A DNA stretch of 64,000 bases. Origin: Tritrichomonas musculus (taxonomy: Eukaryota > Parabasalia > Tritrichomonadida > Tritrichomonadidae). Position 1 is the stretch's first letter, and each line of letters starts with the position of its first letter. Position numbers and translations under genes: made by a program. The notes under the pieces were generated by a model. That model saw only the letters and a program-made list of their open reading frames with translations. It was not told the DNA's origin and did no database searches. The DNA is taken from the NCBI GenBank assembly GCA_039105265.1, contig JAPFFF010000007.1, positions 4,030,001 through 4,094,000 of the forward strand, in the 5' to 3' direction. Positions 28,175 through 37,099 of this stretch are shown piece after piece.

Positions 28175-28294
28175 GTATACTACTACGTTGGATGTGGTGG
28201 TTGTGGTGCAAGTTCAGGTAAGATAATCTATGTTTCAAAGATATTGGTCACTAAAGATGGAAAGACTGAAGACCTTAAATATGCATACAATGTT
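28175..28294 (+). pseudogene. Fragment of a Polinton-type Cys-rich gene abutting M1b
   Basis: Translation gives VGCGGCGASSGKIIY and VSKILVTKDGKTEDLKYAYN. This aligns with the C-terminal domain of the M2 206-residue protein (GCTGCVSNSKYMK, DKILVSKNGVSNELKYGYN). It stops exactly where M1b begins, so M1b appears to have inserted into such a gene. The last six bases before the boundary, AATGTT (28289-28294), would be its target duplication. The sequence just upstream (28120-28180) holds an imperfect hairpin with arms GTTAGG and CCTAAC and is otherwise unassigned. It is a relic of another element. Confidence 0.55.
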
Positions 28295-28589
28295 AGTAGT
28301 GATAGTGGACCGTCTGGAGGGGGGATAAAAAATGACCCCCTTGTCATAGGGTTTACAGACCCCAAACCTCAGCGCCATGACTCAAAAAATTGCCACTTTT
28401 TCAAAATTAGCCCCTCATTTCATTCAAAAATCGGGTAGACACTTTTGAATCTTCATCTTTGAATCTTCATCTTTGAACTTGTTTAGTAGTATATATCAGT
28501 CGGTTTCCGTCGAGCTAAAGCCCACCGTCAACACGACTAATGAACAAAAATAATATGAACTCATTTAATGATTACCATCAATTGATGTT
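28295..28589. repeat. M1b terminal region (TIR candidate)
   Basis: This is the non-coding counterpart of 11035-11330 in reverse complement. It begins AGTAGTGAT like the M2 TIR, then diverges from M2 completely. It contains the tandem GAATCTTCATCTTT repeat. No gene; open frames across the element boundary (around 28244-28438) are chance. Confidence 0.65.
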
Positions 28590-28817
28590 TCATTTATTAG
28601 ACAGTTCATTTAATTCATTCTCAAGTTGATGCACTTTATTTTTGAGGCTGTTGATGTCTTCGATAAGAGATTCACGAACGGCAAGACCATCAGAGCCCAA
28701 CATTCCTGATTTGATATTGTTGAGACATTGTTTGTAATCATAACACTTTTCTTTTAATCCTCGTTTGATTCGTTTTAGTTCTGGTATTTCTTTCTTGTAT
28801 TCTGTTAGTTCACTCAT
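28590..28817 (-). CDS. Small helical protein, 75 residues (M1b copy)
   Basis: Its translation is identical to the M1a gene at 10807-11034. It is divergent from the 77-residue gene across the palindromic start region 28815-28834. Complete conservation at the protein level in both copies supports recent duplication or constraint; the sequence alone cannot separate these. Confidence 0.6.
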   Translation of the reverse strand: MSELTEYKKEIPELKRIKRGLKEKCYDYKQCLNNIKSGMLGSDGLAVRESLIEDINSLKNKVHQLENELNELSNK

Positions 28818-28831
28818 TTAATAGCAATTAA

Positions 28832-29065
28832 ATGTCTGCTATTAATCAAATGAGAACCGTTCATGATGATAAACACAAAAACTATTTTGATAGATTACAA
28901 TTAACGATGCAAAAGAAGAGAACAAAAATAAACTCAGCACCGACAGTGAAATATTATAATGAAAAAGGTAATGTATTTCATGAACCACCTCCAAAAACGA
29001 CTAAATCATTAAATCATCATGATTCACTTAATCATTCGGTGGTTGTCAGGAGCAACAACATTTAA
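28832..29065 (+). CDS. Small basic protein, 77 residues (M1b copy)
   Basis: It differs from the M1a gene at 10559-10792 at only two residues by eye (MRTVHDD for MRTIHDD, VKYYNEK for VKCYNEK). The 3' end overlaps the convergent coiled-coil gene by 42 bp, as in M1a. Confidence 0.6.
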   Translation: MSAINQMRTVHDDKHKNYFDRLQLTMQKKRTKINSAPTVKYYNEKGNVFHEPPPKTTKSLNHHDSLNHSVVVRSNNI

Positions 29066-29500
29066 AATGTATTCATTAATGACTTTTGATTGTTGGTCAA
29101 CAACATTTGAAAGCTTATTGATATGTTCTTCAAGTATTTTATTTTTGTTGTTCAATTGATTGATTTGTTCAGTGAATTCATTCAATGATTCCTTTATCAA
29201 TGATATATCAGCCTTGATGTTGTCGTTTTCAAGTGTTTTAGTGATTGTGTTCCCAACTTTCTTCAAATAAATGTCGCCACCACATCGTTTACCGTCTGTA
29301 CAATTACGTTTAGTGATTTTGTATTCATTACCGTCATTAGTGATGATTTTATAAATCTTGTTCAAATAGTTAGTCGTTTGTGATTTCATTTGCTCGATAT
29401 TCTTTTGATAGAACAAATTGAACTCTTCAACTGATTTAAACACTTTTGATTCATTAATGTTTTCGTTTATTACTTTAAGTTCATTGATGTTATCATTCAT
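29024..29500 (-). CDS. Coiled-coil protein, 158 residues (M1b copy)
   Basis: Its translation is identical to the M1a gene at 10124-10600. The C-terminal coiled coil (SLNEFTEQINQLNNKNKILE) and the basic hairpin are unchanged. It lies between the 77-residue gene and the amphipathic gene, in the same order as M1a. Confidence 0.6.
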   Translation of the reverse strand: MNDNINELKVINENINESKVFKSVEEFNLFYQKNIEQMKSQTTNYLNKIYKIITNDGNEYKITKRNCTDGKRCGGDIYLKKVGNTITKTLENDNIKADISLIKESLNEFTEQINQLNNKNKILEEHINKLSNVVDQQSKVINEYILNVVAPDNHRMIK

Positions 29501-29536
29501 TTATATTCAATTTAAATCATTATTTTTCATTGTTTT

Positions 29537-29791
29537 TCATTTAACTTCATTCAGTATTGATTTACCAAATTTACCTACTTTGTCGACAGCATTTAATCCT
29601 GTATCAATTGCGTCAACTACTTGACCAACACCAGGAATGAATTGTGTGATTGGTTTAACTCTGTCCATGATTTGCTTTCCAACATCAACAACTTTTGGAA
29701 TTGCTTTAACTGCTTTCTGAGCAAATGATTTAACTTTACCGCCAATTGATTTAAATGCGTTCTTGATTTTGTTGAATATACCGACACCCAT
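29537..29791 (-). CDS. Small amphipathic virion protein candidate (M1b copy)
   Basis: Its translation is identical to the M1a gene at 9833-10087 (MGVGIFNKIKNAFKS). It is head-to-head with the M1b capsid gene, 49 bp apart. Confidence 0.65.
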   Translation of the reverse strand: MGVGIFNKIKNAFKSIGGKVKSFAQKAVKAIPKVVDVGKQIMDRVKPITQFIPGVGQVVDAIDTGLNAVDKVGKFGKSILNEVK

Positions 29792-29840
29792 AATTTAATT
29801 GATGATAAAAGTGATTTATTTCCTTTTTATTCAATCATAA

Positions 29841-31784
29841 ATGTTATATCGAAACGAGAGAGCTCATAATCTTCGCACTGAAACAGGAAACGTTCTTCAT
29901 GCATTTGAAGAGATGAGAAACATGATTAATGTCAATGACGGTACACGTTCATTTTCATTTAGAACTGTTGACTGTCATGACCAACCAGCTCCGTTTACAG
30001 CTGGTCAATATTCGCAAATCAGTTTAACACATCCTGACCACTTCATAAGTGATATTGATAAAGGTTTCTTAACATTTCACGTTAAATTAGATTTGTCATT
30101 GAATACAGATATGAGTAAATTAAATGAAATCAATGACCCCAACAACTTGTACAAACTGTTTGTCGGTTTCAAATCATCAAACCAGTTGTTTGACAGGTTA
30201 GAGATTCTTCATAATAATGTCAATGTCGGATACCAACAGAATGAATGCATTCGTGAAGGCTTCTTGTATTCTTCAGTTAAACCAGAAGCCGAGAAGAAAC
30301 GCCGCAGATTCGTTCATTCATTGTGGGAAAACATTAGCAACTATTCACAGACACATGCAGGAGTTTATGTTAACTTGAATTCATTTAAGAACACTGGAAG
30401 AAGTGAAGTCGAATTTGATTTGAATGTTCCTTTTGATGATTTGCTCGCATTACAAGCATTTGATTTATTCCCTAACGGAATCATTGGTGATTTATCAATT
30501 CGTTTTCAAGTCAGTCCAGCTGGTCTTGTTTGGGCAGTATTAGACCCTTACACAGTTGCTGAAGCAAAAGTATTTCTTGAAGATAATGATTCAATATCGA
30601 TGGAAGAATTAAACAGACTAAAGGAAATCAAGGCACGAGGACACCTCAAACATCAATTCACACAAATTGGTAATCAAGCAGTGATTCCAGGACCTGGAGA
30701 CAATCCAGACCCACCATCACCTGAACCAACACCAACGAAATATCAATTGAAGTATGAAGTTAGAGAACAATACGTATCTGCATCTGGAGGTGATTTCGAT
30801 GAACTGATTGAAAATTGTTCATTAATATTTAGCTTTACTGATGATGAATTTACTGAACTTGGAATTGAAAAGACTGATGATAATAAAGCAATTTGTCAAG
30901 CCCATTATACCAAAGAACATGGTAAATTACCTCAACCATCACATGCAGGTCATGTTTACGTTAACTTTGTATCTAAAACTGAAGCCAACAAGTTGATGAG
31001 CGCTCATTATTCAAAACAAACAGCGACATTAACTGTTAATCGAATGACAATCATGGCTTGTAAATCTAATATGCAAGGCTTTGGTGTTTGTGAAGCTACA
31101 AGACAAGGAATTGAGGACATTTTGAGACAAGGTTTAATCATTCCTTCACAAAAAGTTGATTATCATGCTTTCCCAATCGCTCCAGCAGCTAACGGAATCA
31201 AGTCAACATTGAATATCCCATTAATCAATGCAACTAATTTATCAATCATGTTTCCAAAGCATCATAATGATTTAACTGTCTTTGAAAACCCAGTTTATCA
31301 AAACTGTTTCTTGAATATTGGTGGAAAGAATTTCCCAGACGAAAACGTTTCAACTATTGGTGCACGATTCTTTGAAAATCAATTAACGGCTGGTGATTTA
31401 GATGCAATCACTCTTTCATGCACAAAGGAATTTGAGGACTCAATGACAATGCCAAAGAATGACGCGAACGGTAAGAGATACAACAACACAATCAGTGATG
31501 CAACATCATTTGTTTTCAACATTCAAACAGAACGAGCGAGTGCAGGATATTGTTATGATGGACTTGATGGAGGTTTCGGAAACGTTCAGATACAAGTCAA
31601 TGGAATGCCTATCTATACTGGAGATGATGACACATATTTCAATGTTGTTGAACCAAACGGAACAATTGTCAGACCTCCTCCCGTTCAACTTTGGATAACT
31701 AGAGATTCTTATTTCAAACTATCATTGGAAGGCTTGGAATATGTTGATGACGAATCACCACAAGGAAGCCAAGCAAATGAATAA
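29841..31784 (+). CDS. Major capsid protein, double jelly-roll type (M1b, mosaic)
   Basis: The 647-residue capsid protein is almost identical to M1a except for a block at about residues 304-380, just after the Pro/Gly linker. There it reads YEVREQYVSASGGDFDELIE and matches M2 instead. At DNA level 30749-30987 resembles M2 58807-59045 far better than the flanks do. Smaller M1b-specific changes occur near residue 53 (PFTAGQYS) and at the C-terminus (YVDDESPQGSQANE, again M2-like). The pattern fits recombination with an M2-type capsid gene in a surface-exposed region. The stop is followed directly by AAA, as in many trichomonad genes. Confidence 0.8.
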   Translation: MLYRNERAHNLRTETGNVLHAFEEMRNMINVNDGTRSFSFRTVDCHDQPAPFTAGQYSQISLTHPDHFISDIDKGFLTFHVKLDLSLNTDMSKLNEINDPNNLYKLFVGFKSSNQLFDRLEILHNNVNVGYQQNECIREGFLYSSVKPEAEKKRRRFVHSLWENISNYSQTHAGVYVNLNSFKNTGRSEVEFDLNVPFDDLLALQAFDLFPNGIIGDLSIRFQVSPAGLVWAVLDPYTVAEAKVFLEDNDSISMEELNRLKEIKARGHLKHQFTQIGNQAVIPGPGDNPDPPSPEPTPTKYQLKYEVREQYVSASGGDFDELIENCSLIFSFTDDEFTELGIEKTDDNKAICQAHYTKEHGKLPQPSHAGHVYVNFVSKTEANKLMSAHYSKQTATLTVNRMTIMACKSNMQGFGVCEATRQGIEDILRQGLIIPSQKVDYHAFPIAPAANGIKSTLNIPLINATNLSIMFPKHHNDLTVFENPVYQNCFLNIGGKNFPDENVSTIGARFFENQLTAGDLDAITLSCTKEFEDSMTMPKNDANGKRYNNTISDATSFVFNIQTERASAGYCYDGLDGGFGNVQIQVNGMPIYTGDDDTYFNVVEPNGTIVRPPPVQLWITRDSYFKLSLEGLEYVDDESPQGSQANE

Positions 31785-31828
31785 AAATAATGATTTAATT
31801 TAATGATTAAGTTTTTAAATTGATTTTT

Positions 31829-31836
31829 TATTTTTG
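31829..31836 (+). promoter_or_regulatory. TATTTTTG start-proximal motif
   Basis: The octamer lies 8 bp before the ATG of the HNH gene. The same octamer stands upstream of the integrase genes of M1a, M1b and M2 and several other M2 genes, which suggests a shared promoter element. Confidence 0.45.
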
Positions 31837-31844
31837 TTTCATAA

Positions 31845-32453
31845 ATGACCGAACAAGCAGCTGAGTTTGTACAATTAAAAGACTTTGATGATTATGAAAT
31901 ATTATCTGTTTATCCTTTCACAATCAGACGAAAAGACAATCATCATGAAGTTAGTGAATCATATGTAAATGGATATTTAAGAGTTCCATTAAATCGAAAA
32001 TCTTATAAGAAACATATTCTAATTGGTAAACAATTCATTCCAAATGATGACCCAGAACACAAAACACAAATCGACCATATAAATCATCAAAGAGATGATA
32101 ATCATTTATCAAATCTTCGTTGGGTTTCTCAAGCTGAGAATCTAAGCAATAAATCATCGTTTAAGAAAGCTCAATATGAATTCGTTGATGATATACCTGA
32201 TGATGCATTAATGATTGATTTTTATGAAACACGAACTGAGCGACATGAATTTGAAGAACATAAATATTATTATTATCATGATGAATCAAATGAAGATATC
32301 TTTTATTCTAAACTTACAGATAATTTATACAAGATATTACACATTAATATAGCAAAATCAGGAGCTAAAAATATTTGTGCACGAACAACTAACAATAAAT
32401 ATATAACAATATCTATAAATCGATTCAAGTTTCAACATAATTTGATTGAATAA
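31845..32453 (+). CDS. HNH homing-type endonuclease, present in M1b only
   Basis: The N-terminal part (about 12-68) has a NUMOD4-like pattern: YEILSVYPFTIRRK, GYLRVPLN, KKHILIGKQFIPN. Residues 76-95 carry the HNH core IDHINHQRDDNHLSNLRWVS, the standard D-H...N...N-L motif of phage-type mobile endonucleases. The C-terminal ~80 residues are probably DNA recognition. M1a has only about 90 bp between its capsid and integrase genes, so this gene was gained in M1b or lost from M1a. It is free-standing, not inside an intron or intein. It has its own TATTTTTG motif and its composition matches the element. Such enzymes cleave unoccupied alleles and spread. Confidence 0.85.
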   Translation: MTEQAAEFVQLKDFDDYEILSVYPFTIRRKDNHHEVSESYVNGYLRVPLNRKSYKKHILIGKQFIPNDDPEHKTQIDHINHQRDDNHLSNLRWVSQAENLSNKSSFKKAQYEFVDDIPDDALMIDFYETRTERHEFEEHKYYYYHDESNEDIFYSKLTDNLYKILHINIAKSGAKNICARTTNNKYITISINRFKFQHNLIE

Positions 32454-32485
32454 ATGATTAAATAATCATCATTAAATAATATCTT

Positions 32486-32494
32486 TATTTTTGC
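32486..32494 (+). promoter_or_regulatory. TATTTTTGC motif before the M1b integrase
   Basis: The motif lies 7 bp before the ATG at 32502 and is identical in the M1a integrase gene (complement 7751-7759). Confidence 0.45.
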
Positions 32495-32501
32495 GATTCA
32501 A

Positions 32502-33587
32502 ATGGAAGACTACAAAGAATCAATCAACTATCCTTTCAAATCTAAATACAAATACATCAAAGACACAAACATTAAAACTGAGCCCTATATTAAGGATTAC
32601 CAATTGAAGACAGTAAAGAAACTATCAAAACCTGACTTCTCATTTGAACCGTATGCGTACGAAATCGATATAATGTTTGCATTAAACAAAGCTTATCTCG
32701 TCCTAATCAATGTAAACACCAAATACTTAATTGTTGAACCAATTGATTACAAATCTGAGTTGTATGTAATCAAAGTAATTGATAAACTAGTCAATAAAAG
32801 GAATATCAGAATCGAAACAATTAAATGTGATGGTGAAAAGGCTTTCATATCAAATGCATTCAAAAGTTATTGCAACGGTAAAGAGCGATATCAATCAGAC
32901 AAACCATCAATTAAATTCAAAGCTCCTAACAAAATAAAGTTAATCATTGATGATTCACCTTTCACGAATGCACATAAATGTGTCGATGCAGTAATCAGAA
33001 CATTACGAAATGCTTTCGGTCAATCACAACAACGAATGACAAACAATGTATTGATGCAACAAATGGTTGAATGGTACAATAACACGCCTCATTCATCTCT
33101 TCGCTTATTGAATCCTTTATACACATCATTTGACGAAGAAACTGATGAATACCTTGACAAACGACAATCAAAATACATTTATCTAACACCTCAACAGATG
33201 CAAGACGACCGCGACCTTGAATGGCAATACATAAGAGCGAAATCAATGCAATTGAAAGAGATTCAACAAAAACAACGATTTAAAGGTCTTCTGTCATATA
33301 AACCCAAAAATATAATACTCATTCACACCGATTACGGAAAAACAGAAAAGAAACATGAAAAGCGAAGAAGAGTGTTCAATGAACTCGCTGAATTCATTTG
33401 CTATGAGTCTGGAAACGTTAAATGTAAACTATTAAATCCTTTGCGTCAAACTAACAAAACACTGAAGAATAAAACAATAATAACTGTACCAATCATGTAC
33501 ACAAAATATGTTTGTTCATCAATAGATGATTTGAATGATGATTATAAAATATTCTTTTTGGCTTATAAAACGCAAAATGAAAGCTAA
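32502..33587 (+). CDS. Polinton retroviral-type integrase (M1b)
   Basis: This 361-residue copy of the M1a integrase keeps all core blocks: EIDIMFALNK, IKCDGEKAF, HKCVDAVIRTLRNAFG and WYNNTPHSSL. It differs at the N-terminus (MEDYKESINYPF) and in a short loop (NGKERYQSDKPSIKF). The 3' end overlaps the 116-residue gene by 11 bp. Confidence 0.9.
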   Translation: MEDYKESINYPFKSKYKYIKDTNIKTEPYIKDYQLKTVKKLSKPDFSFEPYAYEIDIMFALNKAYLVLINVNTKYLIVEPIDYKSELYVIKVIDKLVNKRNIRIETIKCDGEKAFISNAFKSYCNGKERYQSDKPSIKFKAPNKIKLIIDDSPFTNAHKCVDAVIRTLRNAFGQSQQRMTNNVLMQQMVEWYNNTPHSSLRLLNPLYTSFDEETDEYLDKRQSKYIYLTPQQMQDDRDLEWQYIRAKSMQLKEIQQKQRFKGLLSYKPKNIILIHTDYGKTEKKHEKRRRVFNELAEFICYESGNVKCKLLNPLRQTNKTLKNKTIITVPIMYTKYVCSSIDDLNDDYKIFFLAYKTQNES

Positions 33588-33927
33588 ACAACAAATCACA
33601 AAACGATACTATCACACACAATCAAAAGATTTTATTCTTCCTGATGATTTCGTTTATAGTCGCAACAAGAAGTACATTGTTGTTCAGTATTGTGGGGCTG
33701 TTGTCAATCAACATATTGTCGGTGATTTGATGGTTCATTCAGATATAGTTGAATTCATGCCTTTCTGCGACCATTTCATTATGCTTGCCAACAGAAGACA
33801 AACGAAATACAGGAAATATGAGTGTCTGAACAATACAAAAAAAGAGTATCATTTATGGTTTACAGACATGAAAGGAAACGTTATTGAACCTGAATCATTT
33901 ATATTCAGTTGCTTATTAATTTATTGA
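33577..33927 (+). CDS. Small beta-rich protein, minor capsid candidate (M1b copy)
   Basis: The start at 33577 (MKAKQQITKRYYHTQ) is chosen to match the M1a and M2 homologues. The C-terminal DMKGNVIEPESF turn is unchanged. It differs from M1a at only three residues near the N-terminus by eye (QQI for QNT, and I for N in KDFILPDD). Confidence 0.6.
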   Translation: MKAKQQITKRYYHTQSKDFILPDDFVYSRNKKYIVVQYCGAVVNQHIVGDLMVHSDIVEFMPFCDHFIMLANRRQTKYRKYECLNNTKKEYHLWFTDMKGNVIEPESFIFSCLLIY

Positions 33928-33934
33928 ATTCAAA

Positions 33935-34465
33935 ATGAATAACAATCATTCGCCTCCAGTGTTTGAAGCTTTTTTTGGACCTTCATCATATAAACCACCT
34001 GAATACTATCCAAACACACCAAAATTCGTTAACATCACTGAAGGACCACCACCAACATGTGATTATTATATTCCTCGCAAATTCAGAAACATAAGAAGCC
34101 CGCCACCAACATTTAAACAACATCCTGCACTCGAAAGAAGAGTTCGAATAAGAGAGAAGTTATTTGAGCAATTACAAGATGACCCAATATATGAAGTATA
34201 TGCCAAAGAAAAACAAAGACAAGTTGAATCAATAAAAGCTAAACAACGAATCAACAGAATCAAATCATCATTCATTCAACAACCAAACCCTCCTTCACCG
34301 TCGATGGTTTGGAATGATTCGAGGTATTGGAATCAATTGAGAAACACCGATGAATCACTTGATAAAACTGAAATCACTCCGTTCGATGCTGATTTGAGTC
34401 CAACACGTAGACTCATCACATCCAAACATCGAAGACCAAAACGCAAAATGAGTGAACAAAAATAA
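33935..34465 (+). CDS. Pro-rich 176-residue protein (M1b copy)
   Basis: It matches the M1a gene at 5786-6316 with a few substitutions (KQRINRIK for KQRTNRIK, RRLITSK for RRLNTSK). It is convergent with the 852-residue gene, with a 53-bp gap containing TTTATTTTTA runs. Confidence 0.65.
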   Translation: MNNNHSPPVFEAFFGPSSYKPPEYYPNTPKFVNITEGPPPTCDYYIPRKFRNIRSPPPTFKQHPALERRVRIREKLFEQLQDDPIYEVYAKEKQRQVESIKAKQRINRIKSSFIQQPNPPSPSMVWNDSRYWNQLRNTDESLDKTEITPFDADLSPTRRLITSKHRRPKRKMSEQK

Positions 34466-34518
34466 AAGCAATCAACATGATTCAATGAATATCATTTCAT
34501 TTATTTTTATTCTCTGAT

Positions 34519-37077
34519 TCATGCTTCTTCTTGAAATATATCAATATCGTATCTGTTTACATTACTTAATTGGTCTTTCTTCTGTGCATTTAGTTTTTCC
34601 TTATATTCGAGATATCCACATTGCTGACCATAGATTTTATCAATCAAGTTATTGATTATTCGATTATATTCTTCTTTATTTTCTCTTATCTCTTCTGTAG
34701 GTATTTCAGCAGCTAATTGAGTCTTTTCAGCCAGTTTTTGGGGTCTCTGCTTGTCATTCATACTGACATTTACTAAGTATGATAGTATCAATGATTCCAT
34801 TGATTGAATGAAAGCGATTGGCATTCCTTCCCAAGCACTTCTATTAGGATTGAATTCACCGCTTTCAAAGTTAATGACCTTTGACAAATTATTGATGAAT
34901 GTTGTCATTCGCTTACCAATCATTTGATTGTACTTTGATTTGTTGATTTTCTTCCATGCCAACCATTGAATGTAATTCATTGGCTGACCACCTTTTTCAA
35001 TCTCTTTCTTGACATTGTTATCAAAGTATATACAAAACAGTACATTTGATACTGAAAGGTATGAAATGATTCTTGTTAATGGTTTGAATTGTGGGAATAA
35101 TTGCCAGAAGACTTTCCAAACCTTTGCGAAATAGCTTGACCAATATGATGAAGGACTTAATCGTTTGCTGACTTTTGGCTTACCCAAACCGAGTTCATTG
35201 TGATAGAATTCTGTATATTTCTGGATGGTTTCATTTGGATTAATAATATATTCACCTTTCTCCCAATCTACGGAATCCTTTGATTTATTGAATTGTTCAT
35301 TGAGCCAAACATTGAACGGTTTAGCTTTCCTTTCTTCTGCTGATTTGACAACGGTCTTCCATACTTTCTTATAAGGAGAAGCAAATACAAGTTTATAACC
35401 GTTTATGATTTGTGGCACTCCTTTCTTATCAACTAATACAATATCATCAATCTTATCTCCGTTCAGGTCTGTTATTGCTTCACCATTTGGGTCCATAGCG
35501 TTTGTAGGAAGTAAGCGATATTTTGGCTTTCCGTCTTGGTCAAGATGTGTATGACAGTATATTGTTGCTTGGTCTCTGGTTGAGGCGGCAGGAATGTATT
35601 TGATTCTATAATTACCATTAATGATTAAATCAAGGAAGTTTTGTTTATAGTATGTTGAACTCTTGGCGGGTGATTGAATGTTAAGGTTTGTGAAATCTCT
35701 ATCGATGTTTTCAAGAACGGTTGGGGCATCTCTGTCCTCACGCTTACCTCTTACTGTTGCTGCTTTAGCATTTTTAATTAAAGCATTGATTTCATCATCA
35801 GATATTTTTTGTGCAAATGGATTTCCAGGTTTAAATATTTTTTGATTAAATTCAACTTTATCACCATCAATGAACTTGCCATGCTTCTTTGGTTTATTTG
35901 CTTGTTGAGCGTATTCAGTGAATGTTTGATTGAGGTCATCACCATCTTCTCTATCGAAAACAAATGACTGCGAAAAATCGTCTGCGTCTGTCATGACTCT
36001 TTTAGATGCTGAAAAATTATTAACAACATCATTTGGTTTCACAAATGGGATTGGTTTCATTGATGGTGGTTTGATTGGTTGTATGACATCAGAGCCTTTG
36101 ATAGGTTTTTTATTAATGATTGTGTCAAACACTCTGAAGAATGATGATAAACCTGTAATTGATTTTTGTTCATTGGTTATATCAATGTTTCTCTTCATCT
36201 TGTCTCTAATAGTTTCAAGTGTTTGATGTAATGCATCAACGTTTTCCTTTGCTTGTTCATCAAGTTTGTTTTGTGGTTTCTTTGCTGCTTCATAACATCT
36301 TGGTAGTACATTGAGCCATGGTTGATTATAGCCTAATTGCTTGAGCAATTCAATGTCATCATCTACCAAATCATAAGGAGATAACAACAAGGCTGATAGG
36401 TTATCTTCTTCTTCTTCTTGTTCTGGGAAGTTGAATGATATTGATGGTAGGGAATCATCTTGCTCCAAAAAACTTGTATTCATTAATTCATCAGAATCAC
36501 TCGGAGTTATGCGTTTTCTTCTTGGTGTTCTTCGTTTATTGCTGTCAGGTGTTGGTTCATGTATGCTTGTTCTCTTTCTTCTTCCTTTGGTGGCTTGTGG
36601 TGTTTGACTCTTTCTCGGTGGTTTGATGGGTGATGAACGAAAACCATCAGAGCTATAATTTAAATCATCGTTGACAACAATATTGAAGTAATTGATAATT
36701 GTATCAAGACTTTTTTTATCTGTTGTGTACTCTTTTAAACTAAGGAATCGATTGCCTTTGCTTTTAATACCAGCATTGATTTTGTTCATCAATGAAACAA
36801 ATCGACGAAACTTGACTTTCATTTCACGAATCTTTCCGACACTTCTTCCTGTATATTCATTGTTTTGTATTTGATACAACAAATTAATTAAATCATTGGG
36901 GTGTTCTAGTTTGTATGTACTGAGAAACGTTTTCTTAAAATAATCTATCGGGTCCTCTAGTTCATAATCATCATCATCAGGTTTAGGTACCTCACTGTCA
37001 AATATAGTATCATCATCAATATTGCTCAAATCTAATTCAAAGCTATCAGATGAATTATTTTTGTCTTGTTTTGACAT
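34519..37077 (-). CDS. 852-residue Polinton protein (M1b copy)
   Basis: It is the full-length counterpart of the M1a gene at 3168-5732, with small in-frame length differences confined to the acidic and Ser/Pro-rich N-terminal third. The conserved C-terminal half, including DLNGDKIDDIVLVD and KVWKVFWQLFPQFKPL, is almost unchanged. This contrast suggests a constrained C-terminal domain and a loose N-terminal tail. It is divergent from the fibre gene with 22 bp between starts. Confidence 0.7.
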   Translation of the reverse strand: MSKQDKNNSSDSFELDLSNIDDDTIFDSEVPKPDDDDYELEDPIDYFKKTFLSTYKLEHPNDLINLLYQIQNNEYTGRSVGKIREMKVKFRRFVSLMNKINAGIKSKGNRFLSLKEYTTDKKSLDTIINYFNIVVNDDLNYSSDGFRSSPIKPPRKSQTPQATKGRRKRTSIHEPTPDSNKRRTPRRKRITPSDSDELMNTSFLEQDDSLPSISFNFPEQEEEEDNLSALLLSPYDLVDDDIELLKQLGYNQPWLNVLPRCYEAAKKPQNKLDEQAKENVDALHQTLETIRDKMKRNIDITNEQKSITGLSSFFRVFDTIINKKPIKGSDVIQPIKPPSMKPIPFVKPNDVVNNFSASKRVMTDADDFSQSFVFDREDGDDLNQTFTEYAQQANKPKKHGKFIDGDKVEFNQKIFKPGNPFAQKISDDEINALIKNAKAATVRGKREDRDAPTVLENIDRDFTNLNIQSPAKSSTYYKQNFLDLIINGNYRIKYIPAASTRDQATIYCHTHLDQDGKPKYRLLPTNAMDPNGEAITDLNGDKIDDIVLVDKKGVPQIINGYKLVFASPYKKVWKTVVKSAEERKAKPFNVWLNEQFNKSKDSVDWEKGEYIINPNETIQKYTEFYHNELGLGKPKVSKRLSPSSYWSSYFAKVWKVFWQLFPQFKPLTRIISYLSVSNVLFCIYFDNNVKKEIEKGGQPMNYIQWLAWKKINKSKYNQMIGKRMTTFINNLSKVINFESGEFNPNRSAWEGMPIAFIQSMESLILSYLVNVSMNDKQRPQKLAEKTQLAAEIPTEEIRENKEEYNRIINNLIDKIYGQQCGYLEYKEKLNAQKKDQLSNVNRYDIDIFQEEA

Positions 37078-37099
37078 TGTTTAGTTTCTAATAAATTGA

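Noticed and set aside
28244-28438. 64-residue open frame across the M1b boundary
   Set aside because: It crosses from the older gene fragment into M1b terminal non-coding DNA and has no counterpart in M1a.
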